Positions 42,892 through 51,506 of a DNA stretch of 64,000 nt are shown in pieces. The DNA lies in contig NZ_LN851186.1 in NCBI RefSeq assembly GCF_001243895.1, forward strand, positions 2,817,842 through 2,881,841. Direction: 5' to 3'. Origin of the DNA: Bacillus testis (GTDB lineage: Bacteria; Bacillota; Bacilli; Bacillales; DSM-1321). Numbering within the stretch: the stretch's first letter is position 1; the number at the start of each line of letters is the position of its first letter. The notes under the pieces were generated by a model. That model made no database searches and was not told the DNA's origin. It saw nothing but the letters and a program-made list of their open reading frames with translations. The position numbers were made by a program, and so were the translations under genes.

Positions 42892-44349
42892 TCACCGATC
42901 GGGGTCTTTCGGATGAAGAGCCCGCGGACGGCGATTTTTGAGGGGAATCGGCGCCCGAATAATCACATCCCGAAGTGCCCTGTACGAAAACGGCACAAAC
43001 GGCCAAAAGTAAGGAACCCCCAATGATTTCATCTGGATGAGCGAAAGGACGTAAAATGTAGTCCCAATAACCAAACCAGGCATTCCGAAAATGGCTGTCG
43101 CAAGAAGCAGTCCCAGCCTGACAAGCCGGTTCGCCAGCCCCAACTCATAACTTGGCGTAGCAAATGTCCCTATTGCAGCCAATGATAAATAAAGGATGAC
43201 TTCATTTGATAATAATCCTACCTCAACCGCTACCCCTCCGATCATCAAAGCCGCTACAAGCCCAAGTGCTGTTCCAAGCGCAGTCGGGGTATGTATGGCC
43301 GCCATCCTCAGCATATCCAACCCGACTTCAATCAATAAAAATTGCACAATGAGCGGGATGCTGCCCATGTCTTTCGGACCTATGTAGGAGAGGACACCAG
43401 GCAAATAATTCGGGTTCTCGGCAAAAAAATACCAGAGCGGCAGAATGAATAACGATGCCCATACAGCAAGGAATCGGACCATGCGCAAGTAAGCGCCAAT
43501 CAGCGGTTTATTGCGGTATTCTTCTGCATGCTGCAAGTGGTGCCAAAAGGTGGAAGGAGTAATTAAGGCACTGGGCGAACCGTCGACGAAGATAATCACA
43601 TGGCCATCATACAAATGGGCCGCAACCGTGTCTGGCCTTTCCGTATACCTCATGATCGGATACGGGTTCCAATATCGCCCTGAGATAAATTCATCAATGC
43701 TTTTTTCTGCCATTGGCAAACCATCCGTATCAATCTTAGAAAGTGAGTTCTTGATTGTCCTCACAAAATCGTTATTAGCGACATCTTCAATATAGCAAAC
43801 AACAACATCGGTCATGGAACGCCGTCCGATTGATAAGTATTCCATGCGCAACGTTCTGTCCCTCACCCTTCTGCGCGTCAACGCCGTGTTGAAGACCAGT
43901 GTTTCAACAAACCCATCCCGCGCGCCGCGGACAACCCGCTCCATATCGGGTTCTTGGGGCCCTCTTACTGGGTAAGTCCGCGCATCTATAAGGATAGCCT
44001 TATCTACGCCATCCACAATCAGAGCAGTCGGTCCCGCTAAAACGGTGTCTGCCACTTTATCCAGATCATCGACCGCTTCCACTTCCACATAAGGGATATA
44101 TGTCTTCAATAGCTTCTCCAGCGGGTCCGGCTGAAGATCTTCTGCTTTCAATTCAAGCAATATTTTCATCAGATAGTGGAGAATATCGTCTTTTACAAAG
44201 CCATCGATCAGATACAAGGCCATATTTCTGCCGGCATATACAACATCCAGCCTTATGACATCAAAGCTTTTATCCACTCCAAGGGCTCTATCCAGATAAG
44301 CAGTATTATTTGCTATATTTGTTGAAACAGGATGCTTTCTGTCATTCAA
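42892..44349 (-). CDS. Spore germination protein, SpoVAF/GerAA family
   Basis: A 485-residue spore inner-membrane protein of the GerA/SpoVAF family, which takes part in nutrient germination and DPA release. Soluble N-domain (YPVRGPQEPDMERVVRGARD, RMEYLSIGRRSMTDV, DGLPMAEKSIDEFI) precedes about five membrane helices (AIHTPTALGTALGLVAALMI, IGTFATPSYEL), and the tail RPRALHPKDPDR closely resembles the SpoVAF C-terminus. The start is TTG at 44349, with AAAGGAG nine bases before it; ATG at 44385 has no ribosome site. It lies outside any spoVA operon, so it is a SpoVAF-like paralogue or relocated copy. Confidence 0.87.
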   Translation of the reverse strand: MNDRKHPVSTNIANNTAYLDRALGVDKSFDVIRLDVVYAGRNMALYLIDGFVKDDILHYLMKILLELKAEDLQPDPLEKLLKTYIPYVEVEAVDDLDKVADTVLAGPTALIVDGVDKAILIDARTYPVRGPQEPDMERVVRGARDGFVETLVFNTALTRRRVRDRTLRMEYLSIGRRSMTDVVVCYIEDVANNDFVRTIKNSLSKIDTDGLPMAEKSIDEFISGRYWNPYPIMRYTERPDTVAAHLYDGHVIIFVDGSPSALITPSTFWHHLQHAEEYRNKPLIGAYLRMVRFLAVWASLFILPLWYFFAENPNYLPGVLSYIGPKDMGSIPLIVQFLLIEVGLDMLRMAAIHTPTALGTALGLVAALMIGGVAVEVGLLSNEVILYLSLAAIGTFATPSYELGLANRLVRLGLLLATAIFGMPGLVIGTTFYVLSLIQMKSLGVPYFWPFVPFSYRALRDVIIRAPIPLKNRRPRALHPKDPDR

Positions 44350-44428
44350 ACTAATACACTCCTTTCTATCGTTAATCTTAGACATAAAGAAAAGGAAACA
44401 TACCTTATATCGGCCCTTACAAAAATAG

Positions 44429-44465
44429 AAAGAACGGGCAGAGGAACATCCCCGCCCGTTCTTTC
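44429..44465 (-). terminator. Terminator of yqgP
   Basis: Stem AAAGAACGGGC/GCCCGTTCTTT just after the yqgP stop on the minus strand. Confidence 0.8.
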
Positions 44466-44478
44466 GGCTTTAGACTTA

Positions 44479-46017
44479 TTACTGCAGCTCTTTAAGCTGC
44501 TCATTCAACTTCTGGTATGATTCTTCATCCGGCTGCAGCTTTAGGGCTGCATCGCTCTCTTTGATCGCTTCCTGAATATTTTGCTGTTGCAGATACGTTA
44601 GCGCCAGATTATAATGCGCCTGATGAAAATCGGGATTCAATTGTATCGCTTTTTTATAATACGCCTGTGCCTGGTCATAGTCTTTCTCATCAATGCTTAA
44701 ATTTCCAAGCAAAAATTCGGCTGTCGGCGAAATCATCCCATGCTCCAGAGACTGTTCAAGAATTGCCTTCGCTTTATCATTTTCTTTCTTTTGGATATAT
44801 TCCTGTGCAAGCATCGTCAATGGGACGTCCTGGCTGGTTTGTTTCTGTTTGTCAAAGCCATAGTCCATCAGTAAGAAACTTCCTATCACGATGACCAGGA
44901 TGGCAGGAATGGCATAAGCCGCTTTCCATTTCTTCGGCACCCCGACAGCTGCCGCAGCGAGAAAACCGCCGATCAATCCGCCGATATGGCCGGAATTATC
45001 GATGCCTGACACGGTGAATCCAAACGCCAAATTAATCAGGATCAGCACAATGATGTTCATGCCCATCGTTCTTAGGAAAAGCTTTGGCTTAACAATCCCG
45101 AAGAATAAAAGCGCTCCAAAACAGCCAAAAATAGCGCCACTCGCCCCTGCTGATAAAGTGGGGGACATGACGAAGCTCGCCAAAACCCCAGCAAAGCCCG
45201 CAAACAGATAAACGAGCACGAACCGTGCACTTCCATATATGCGTTCCACTTCGCTGCCAATATAGAACAAAGCAAGAGAGTTCATCAATAGATGCAGAAA
45301 GCCAATATGGATGAACATCGGTGTGATGAAGCGCCACCATTCACCGCTCAAAATCAAGGGGTTATACTTAGCCCCGAATTCCACGAGAGTAATCGTCGAA
45401 TTGCTACTTCCAAATATCTCCATCAATAGAAAAATGACAATCTGGATGGCTAAAAAGACTTTTGTAAAGATTGGTTTTCCATATTGGAACATCTTCTGCT
45501 CAGTCTGCCGTTGTTCAATGCCGGAAGAAATGGCATTCTGCTTAAGGGCAATGATATCCTGCTCTTCAATATCTTCCGGTATTTCTTCGTTGGCCCAAAA
45601 GCCAATCCCCAGCTCACGGCCGACATGCTGTAAACCTTCTTTGGCATGCTCGGAATCAACCATTCTGGTGTGAATAGTTGTTTTATTGACGGTGATCGGC
45701 TGAGCGATATACATTTCATATTCATCCACAGGTTTGAATTGGGTTATATATACATTCAAGACGGATATAGGCCGCTTGAATAATTGTTTGCGTATATTTT
45801 CTCCATTCATCACCGTGCGGTTAAGATCTTTCTTTAATCCGGCAGCCCAGTCAAAGTCATATCTCATGAACCTGACGACCGGATAGGCATGGCTCGTTTC
45901 ATTATGCTCCAGCCATACCTCATTTTGATCATCCGACATTGTAACCAGGCTGTAATTATATTCCCTGATCAGCAAATTAATCGATTTCCAGAACAAATAA
46001 TCTTCTTTAAATCCCAC
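44479..46017 (-). CDS. yqgP: Rhomboid intramembrane serine protease with TPR tail (GluP)
   Basis: A 512-residue protease. An N-terminal cytosolic domain (1-180) precedes a seven-helix rhomboid core with the serine in GASGAIFG (Ser293), the histidine in NSGHIGGLIGG (His344) and conserved HIGFLHLLMNSLAL. Residues about 400-512 are tetratricopeptide-type helices (ADFLLGNLSI-like AEFLLGNLSIDEKDYDQAQA, ALTYLQQQN). B. subtilis YqgP cuts the magnesium transporter MgtE. The GTG at 46017 matches the homologue start; a GTG six codons upstream is also possible. Confidence 0.94.
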   Translation of the reverse strand: MGFKEDYLFWKSINLLIREYNYSLVTMSDDQNEVWLEHNETSHAYPVVRFMRYDFDWAAGLKKDLNRTVMNGENIRKQLFKRPISVLNVYITQFKPVDEYEMYIAQPITVNKTTIHTRMVDSEHAKEGLQHVGRELGIGFWANEEIPEDIEEQDIIALKQNAISSGIEQRQTEQKMFQYGKPIFTKVFLAIQIVIFLLMEIFGSSNSTITLVEFGAKYNPLILSGEWWRFITPMFIHIGFLHLLMNSLALFYIGSEVERIYGSARFVLVYLFAGFAGVLASFVMSPTLSAGASGAIFGCFGALLFFGIVKPKLFLRTMGMNIIVLILINLAFGFTVSGIDNSGHIGGLIGGFLAAAAVGVPKKWKAAYAIPAILVIVIGSFLLMDYGFDKQKQTSQDVPLTMLAQEYIQKKENDKAKAILEQSLEHGMISPTAEFLLGNLSIDEKDYDQAQAYYKKAIQLNPDFHQAHYNLALTYLQQQNIQEAIKESDAALKLQPDEESYQKLNEQLKELQ

Positions 46018-46185
46018 ACTACTCCCTACTTTCACCTAAACAATCTGTCTTGCTGCACTTCCGGCTTCATGTAACAATCTATGCCTCAAAAAATCGTTGG
46101 TTCAGAGTAAAATCACTCTTATTATATACTTTATCAAAATCCGGTTAGATTGACAGAATAATTTATGATGAAGAAATACATTTAT

Positions 46186-46246
46186 CCAGACCGCCTACGA
46201 TGCTGGCGGAAGAATGAAACCCTTCACCAATCAATGTTTCACTAGA
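46186..46246 (-). repeat. Partial, divergent copy of the dispersed repeat (copy E)
   Basis: On the minus strand TAGTGAAACATTGATTGGTG, then TTTCATTCTTCCGCC and a GCC/GGC hairpin, resemble the first 45-60 bases of copies A-D. The 3' half is not recognisable. Remaining spacer (46018-46185) shows no gene. Confidence 0.5.
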
Positions 46247-46281
46247 GGATGATTGTGTGGATTCTGCGTTATTAAACAAAT

Positions 46282-46303
46282 AAAAAACCGGCTTATAGCC
46301 GGA
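46282..46303 (-). terminator. Terminator of yqgO
   Basis: On the minus strand CCGGCTATAAGCCGG is followed by six T, ten bases after the yqgO stop. Confidence 0.85.
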
Positions 46304-46312
46304 ATACCCGAA

Positions 46313-46492
46313 TCAAGGGCGAAATAAACGCTGCATCATATATTGGCTGGCATAAGGCATCTTCATCGATTTAGCGACAATATAGCTCCTTATCGGCTGA
46401 AAGCCCAATAAGCGGTTCATCAGCTTGTAGCGGTATTTGTAAGCGCCGAACACCAACAGAGCCGTTCCAAGCCATTTCAATAAACGCATCAT
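46313..46492 (-). CDS. yqgO: Small membrane protein YqgO-like
   Basis: A 59-residue basic protein with one N-terminal hydrophobic helix (LLKWLGTALLVFGAYKY) and a positively charged tail (YRYKLMNRLLGFQPIRSYIV). Size and location next to yqgP fit YqgO; similarity cannot be checked further here. The ATG at 46492 is spaced eight bases from GGAGGG, which lies inside a terminator-like hairpin. Confidence 0.65.
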   Translation of the reverse strand: MMRLLKWLGTALLVFGAYKYRYKLMNRLLGFQPIRSYIVAKSMKMPYASQYMMQRLFRP

Positions 46493-46536
46493 AAAAAAAT
46501 CCCTCCTGTTGCTATTGTGCAACAAAGGAGGGATTC
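46493..46536 (-). terminator. Hairpin-T7 structure between ldh and yqgO holding the yqgO ribosome site
   Basis: On the minus strand AATCCCTCCTTTGTTGC pairs with GCAACAGGAGGGATT (two bulged T), followed by seven T that run directly into the yqgO start codon. It can end ldh transcription, and its 3' arm is the only good ribosome site for yqgO. Confidence 0.8.
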
Positions 46537-46542
46537 TTATCC

Positions 46543-46573
46543 GCCAGCCGCATTATAAGCGGATGGCTTTTTT
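46543..46573 (+). terminator. Hairpin next to ldh stop, T run on plus strand
   Basis: GCCAGCCGC/GCGGATGGC (one mismatch) followed by six T on the plus strand. No plus-strand gene precedes it; it may only protect the ldh mRNA end or stop antisense transcription. Confidence 0.45.
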
Positions 46574-46582
46574 GCTTAATGA

Positions 46583-47569
<987 letters not shown>

Positions 47570-47611
47570 CTACTGCAACAGTTTAATATATTCACCGCCC
47601 TATTTGTGAAA

Positions 47612-47625
47612 AGAAAGCGCTTTAT
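47612..47625. promoter_or_regulatory. Catabolite-response (cre)-like site before ldh
   Basis: AGAAAGCGCTTTAT has the palindromic core AAAGCGCTTT of CcpA sites, though the outer TG/CA pairs are not kept. About 80 bases upstream of ldh. Confidence 0.45.
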
Positions 47626-47636
47626 ATGTAAACATT

Positions 47637-47654
47637 TTGTTACAAATTTCACAA
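47637..47654. promoter_or_regulatory. Rex operator before ldh
   Basis: TTGTTACAAATTTCACAA matches the Rex consensus TTGTGAnnnnnnTCACAA at 11 of 12 defined positions. Rex represses fermentative genes at low NADH/NAD+. Confidence 0.75.
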
Positions 47655-47719
47655 ACTAATTGATATATTTGGATTATCAGTAAAAAATATCCTATTTATC
47701 GGTGTTTTGGATGAATATT

Positions 47720-48508
47720 TTACCGCAAATTTAAAAAAAGAATCGCAAGCATTGCGCTCAATAGGATAGATAATATATTGACCACATCATTGTTGCACCA
47801 GCGGTAGCCGTTAGCCAGATTGGTGGAATTGCCGCAATGTTCCCTTTTTTCGGTTACTTCGGAACAGGCAGGACATTTATATTTGGCCTGTATGCTTCCT
47901 CCCAGCAATGTATCTATCACACTTCCCATAAAACCACTACATAGTATAATAGCTGTTTCTGCAAGGCCGATCCCCGGGAGCAATAGCCAGCCGGCCAAGC
48001 TTATCACAAGGGCTCCGCCGAACGAGGCGATGGTCCCTAATAAGGAGACAGCCCCAGACGTTCCTTTTTCAACCCGTTTTCCCTTCAATAAATGAAACGG
48101 CTTACCGCGGCTTAACACGCCGATTTCCGAACCCCAAGTATCAGAATTAGCTGCCGCAACCGATGCCAGGAAAAAAACAGTGGCTGCTTCGCTAGGGTTA
48201 AAGGCAAACCATAACGCTCCAACAGCCGCTATGGAGCCATTGGCCAGCACTTGGACCCAGTCTCTCCGATCGCCTTTCTCTAGCATCCGGTCAAGACTTT
48301 TTTTCTTTTGCTTCTTGTATTTCGACCAAAGGCTTGATGAAACAAAAAACAGTCCCAGAATAACCAGGCCGTTCCATTGGTAACCGATGAAAAGAACTGT
48401 CCCAACGGCAAAAGCGGCTATGCTTCCCGACTTCGTCAATGAAGAAACGGCATACCCCCCAAGCGCCGCACATGCAATCAATACAATGCCAGCACTATAA
48501 CTCAGCAT
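47720..48508 (-). CDS. DUF92 family membrane protein
   Basis: A 262-residue membrane protein of the DUF92 family, which includes plant phytyl-phosphate kinase VTE6. About six hydrophobic helices; conserved ANSDTWGSEIGVLS, GKRVEKGTSGAVS and GFMGSVIDTLLGGSIQ. A cysteine loop (YKCPACSEVTEKREHCG) near 215-232 could bind metal. Bacterial function unknown. Its start overlaps the yqgN end by 14 bases. Confidence 0.88.
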   Translation of the reverse strand: MLSYSAGIVLIACAALGGYAVSSLTKSGSIAAFAVGTVLFIGYQWNGLVILGLFFVSSSLWSKYKKQKKKSLDRMLEKGDRRDWVQVLANGSIAAVGALWFAFNPSEAATVFFLASVAAANSDTWGSEIGVLSRGKPFHLLKGKRVEKGTSGAVSLLGTIASFGGALVISLAGWLLLPGIGLAETAIILCSGFMGSVIDTLLGGSIQAKYKCPACSEVTEKREHCGNSTNLANGYRWCNNDVVNILSILLSAMLAILFLNLR

Positions 48509-49067
48509 CCAGTATCAGCACCTCCTCCGGTGTAACCAACATTTGGACCGGGATATCATACGGTTCGTTAGGCAGCGAAGCATAGATCTGTAAAGGTGTG
48601 GCAAGCGCAACTGTCTTACCGTTATACCCTTCTAAGAATCGATCATAGTAACCTCCGCCATAGCCAATCCTGTACCCATTCTTTGCAAATGCTACACCCG
48701 GCACAACAATCAGATCCAGTTCACTAGGGGTAGCTTCCAGCGTTTGTTCTTTTATAGGTTCCAACAAGCCCTGATAGACGGTTTCTAATTCTTTGAAATT
48801 CGTTAAAAAACGGAAGGTCATTGTATGGTCTACGGGGTTGCATTTAGGCACAGCGACCTTTTTCCCTTCTTTCCATGCCTGTTCAATCAATGCAGTTGTG
48901 TCGATTTCAATTTTGGTGGAAACCGTTATGCCAATCGTTTTTGCCTCTTTCCATATATTCGTTCCGTACAGTTGCTGGGCAATTTGCTTACTCTGCTCCT
49001 GTCTTATATGATGCTGGATTTCGTTCAGCTTTTTGATGGCTTCTTGGCGGATGCTTTTTTTATCCAT
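48495..49067 (-). CDS. yqgN: 5-formyltetrahydrofolate cyclo-ligase
   Basis: ATP-dependent conversion of 5-formyl-THF to 5,10-methenyl-THF. The 190-residue protein shows the family signature NGYRIGYGGGYYDRFL and LIVVPGVAF, plus the N-terminal RQEAIKKL. Start ATG at 49067 behind TGGAGTG. The gene and position after rpmG match yqgN of B. subtilis. Links one-carbon folates to the glycine cleavage genes metabolically, not by operon. Confidence 0.94.
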   Translation of the reverse strand: MDKKSIRQEAIKKLNEIQHHIRQEQSKQIAQQLYGTNIWKEAKTIGITVSTKIEIDTTALIEQAWKEGKKVAVPKCNPVDHTMTFRFLTNFKELETVYQGLLEPIKEQTLEATPSELDLIVVPGVAFAKNGYRIGYGGGYYDRFLEGYNGKTVALATPLQIYASLPNEPYDIPVQMLVTPEEVLILDAEL

Positions 49068-49205
49068 ATATGCACACTCCATTTATTCTATTCAAGACTT
49101 CATATTTGTTCTTTGTTCTTTACTATAACACGTTCTATTCTTTTACTGTTGAGTCTTTAGGTCTAATAGGCGCCCTAGGCATGGACAGTTACAGTCTGAA
49201 AAAGG

Positions 49206-49238
49206 CAAAAAAAAAACAACAGGACAAATCCTGTTGTT
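49206..49238 (-). terminator. Terminator overlapping the rpmG stop
   Basis: On the minus strand AACAACAGGA/TCCTGTTGTT with a four-base loop is followed by about ten T; the 5' arm begins within the last base of the rpmG stop codon. Confidence 0.88.
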
Positions 49239-49387
49239 TACTTTGTTTCACGGTGTAACGTAGTACGCTTTTCTCTAGAGCAATATTTCTTAAGCTCAAG
49301 GCGATCTGGATTGTTACGTTTATTTTTCTTAGAAATATAGTTACGGTCTCCACACTCTGTGCAAGCCAACGTAATATTAACGCGCAT
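49238..49387 (-). CDS. rpmG: 50S ribosomal protein L33
   Basis: A 49-residue ribosomal protein, [20 protein letters not shown] to LHRETK. The first zinc-knuckle pair CTEC is present, but the second position reads KYCSREK with only one cysteine, so it is intermediate between zinc-binding (C+) and zinc-free (C-) L33 forms. Same locus as rpmGA in B. subtilis. Ribosome site GGAGGGAAT. Confidence 0.96.
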   Translation of the reverse strand: MRVNITLACTECGDRNYISKKNKRNNPDRLELKKYCSREKRTTLHRETK

Positions 49388-49578
49388 TATATAATTCCCT
49401 CCAAACATCAAGTCATCTTCACATAGGACTTTTCTATAATATCATTTTTTTTTATGAAATGCTAGTATGATTTTGCTTTCATACGAATATGATGTTTTCT
49501 GAGGGAATGATAACGGAAAAACAAGCTGGAAAAGACATGAACCTTGAAAAAAAGCAGCTTCTTGATTGGTATAGCCAA

Positions 49579-50211
49579 TCACATATATTTATGGATTGTT
49601 TCTTTTTTTAACCTGCGGACGATGGCTTCTGAAGTAGAATGAAAGGACCATATAACACCCTCAAGTGACTGGTGTGCTGATAATTCAGTTTCCAAGGCGA
49701 ATGTACTGACAACCTCTCCCTTGGCCAGCCAGGATAAAGGCAGATACCCTTGCCGCAAGCTTTCCAGCCAATTCAGGGAATTGCAGGCATGAATATCATG
49801 GAGGCAATATTGCGACATCCCCTTTCCATTCAAATGGCCGCCGAGCATCGTCACCTGGTTCTCAAAAAAGCAGATAATCGCATTTTCTTTTGGGCTGTAA
49901 AAAGCAGTCGATTCTTTTTCAAATACATTATGGTATTGGACAATAATCTTCACTTCCTTTTTTAAAGCGCTTTCATTATTCAATTGTACTTTGATGATTT
50001 CGTAGTCTTTTGTACTGTTCATGGCTGTAACAGAGAATAAAGTTGAATTCTGCTGGTCGGTATTTTGGGGATATTCCCAAGTCAATTGTTGTTCATCCCA
50101 TAAACCAATGCGCATAGGATTGGACAGTAATCTTGTGATCAAAGACGGGGTGGACGCAGAATTGGAATCGGCATCTTGGTTATGCTGATTTGCTGCTGCA
50201 AAGCTATTCAT
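49579..50211 (-). CDS. Hypothetical protein
   Basis: A 210-residue protein of about neutral charge that I do not recognise. The first 25 residues are Asn/Gln/Ser-rich and probably disordered; the rest alternates in a beta-type pattern (WEYPQ, LFSVTAMNS, KEVKIIVQYHNVF, NQVTMLGGHLNGKG) and ends in a basic helix (SEAIVRRLKKETIHKY). No signal peptide or membrane helix. The codon use looks normal for the region. Start at 50211 is chosen for its nine-base distance to AAGGAG; 50217 is the alternative. Nothing nearby hints at its role. Confidence 0.7.
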   Translation of the reverse strand: MNSFAAANQHNQDADSNSASTPSLITRLLSNPMRIGLWDEQQLTWEYPQNTDQQNSTLFSVTAMNSTKDYEIIKVQLNNESALKKEVKIIVQYHNVFEKESTAFYSPKENAIICFFENQVTMLGGHLNGKGMSQYCLHDIHACNSLNWLESLRQGYLPLSWLAKGEVVSTFALETELSAHQSLEGVIWSFHSTSEAIVRRLKKETIHKYM

Positions 50212-50645
50212 ATCCATTCTCTCCTTTTTGTAGTCTTATATATGGATTAAGCAAGGAGCACCAATAAAGGCGCGGAAGCCAGACAGTCGTTCGATTAGGG
50301 GCCAGCTTGGGATCTTTTCTTAAGTTCACTGTTTTAAGAACGTATATTTTCAATAATTTTCCTTCTTTTATGTTAGCATTGAAGCAATGGCGGTTCAATA
50401 AACGCAAATTGTCGATTATTGTTCATACATCTTTAACACTAGCCAGAATCGCTTTTTCCCCTTAAATAATTTTTCATGAAAGATGAAAAAACGGCAAACT
50501 TCCTCTTTTCGACAACTTTCTGCACCCATTCGCCCCTTACTTTTGCATAATTTGTGTTTAATGGATGTTTTTTCTTCTTTTCTGTCCTAAAATATGTATA
50601 GGAGATTCACATAGCATTCATTGCAACAAAAATGGGGGAAAATTC
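50212..50645. other. Divergent spacer between hypothetical gene and yqzD
   Basis: No gene with a ribosome site was found in these 434 bases. A TAAAAT near 50588 could be a -10 element for yqzD. The stretch near 50470-50500 has an A/T-rich inverted word (TTTTTCATGAAAGATGAAAAA) of unknown meaning. Confidence 0.4.
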
Positions 50646-51005
50646 ATGGCAACAATCATTCTATTAGCGACTGCTCTTGTTTTATTTATCATTTCTTTTT
50701 TTGTTCCGGACCGGGTTTCACAATTGGAGAAAAACGTGGAAGAACTGTCGCTTCAGCATATGCAGGATGTTTATCAATTGAAGAAAAAAGTGCGCATTCT
50801 TGAAGAAGAGCTCCTGGCTCCCGATTCGCTTGGATTCTCTGCCGAGATAAAAAATCCAGCGTCCAAGGTAAATGAAATCCTAAAGAACCAGGTACTGGCC
50901 TTATATGCTCAAGGATTGGATCCCGAGGCAATATCCAAGCGTTCCGCCCTTTCAACAGAAGAGATAGGTATGATCCTACAGACAGCGGAAATGGGGGATC
51001 GCTGA
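50646..51005 (+). CDS. yqzD: YqzD-like protein (DUF6115 type)
   Basis: A 119-residue protein with one N-terminal membrane helix (3-20), a coiled coil (SQLEKNVEELSLQHMQDVYQ, residues about 25-55) and a C-terminal helix-turn-helix-like unit (VLALYAQGLDPEAISKRSAL, then TEEIGMILQTAEM). Start ATG behind GGGGGAAAA. Its stop overlaps the next start (TGATG). Gene symbol by location and pattern; function unknown. Confidence 0.7.
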   Translation: MATIILLATALVLFIISFFVPDRVSQLEKNVEELSLQHMQDVYQLKKKVRILEEELLAPDSLGFSAEIKNPASKVNEILKNQVLALYAQGLDPEAISKRSALSTEEIGMILQTAEMGDR

Positions 51006-51460
51006 TGTCCAGAAGCACTATACGCGGGATAGCACTCGGTTTTTTGGCTGCCGCCTTTCTCACGATGGCCATGCATGTCGATTCCGAAAAGAAGGAAAAA
51101 CCGTTAAGCTTGGAGCAATTGCAGGAACAGAGCAGCAAACGGGGGTACACATTAGTCAAGGAAAAAGAAGAAAGTAAACAAGCGAGCCATACTTCTCCGG
51201 TATCTAATCCGGTTCCAAAACAGGCTAAAAAAACGGATCAAGCAGTTACGGGGCCTCCATCCTATACGTTGACCATTTCTTCAGGAATGTCTTCGGAAGA
51301 GATTGCCGACATTTTAAAAAAGGAACAAATCATCCAAGACCCTTCTGCATTCATCCATTACCTGGAGAGTAACGGCCTCTCTTCCCGTATCCAAATAGGC
51401 ACCTATATCCTAACAAAAGATATGAATCTGCAGCAGATTGCTAAAACAATCTCTAAATAA
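51005..51460 (+). CDS. yqzC: YqzC-like membrane protein with MltG-type LysM-like domain
   Basis: A 151-residue protein. N-terminal membrane helix (about 5-22), a charged low-complexity linker (25-90, Lys/Glu/Gln/Pro), then SSGMSSEEIADILKKEQIIQ and GLSSRIQIGTYILTKDMNLQ, the pattern of the LysM-like domain of endolytic transglycosylases (MltG/YceG). The catalytic domain is absent, so it may only bind cell wall. Translation is coupled to the preceding gene. Confidence 0.75.
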   Translation: MSRSTIRGIALGFLAAAFLTMAMHVDSEKKEKPLSLEQLQEQSSKRGYTLVKEKEESKQASHTSPVSNPVPKQAKKTDQAVTGPPSYTLTISSGMSSEEIADILKKEQIIQDPSAFIHYLESNGLSSRIQIGTYILTKDMNLQQIAKTISK

Positions 51461-51502
51461 AAAAGCTGAACCACAGGCTCACGCCTAAGGGTTCAGCTTT
51501 TT
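51458..51502. terminator. Bidirectional terminator between yqzC and ABC genes
   Basis: Stem AAAAAGCTGAACC/GGTTCAGCTTTTT with a 17-base loop containing a small inner stem, between converging genes. Confidence 0.85.
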
Positions 51503-51506
51503 CCCA

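Noticed and set aside
50204..50407. 67-codon minus-strand reading frame upstream of the hypothetical gene
   Set aside because: No convincing ribosome site, unusual composition and it runs into the next gene; treated as chance.
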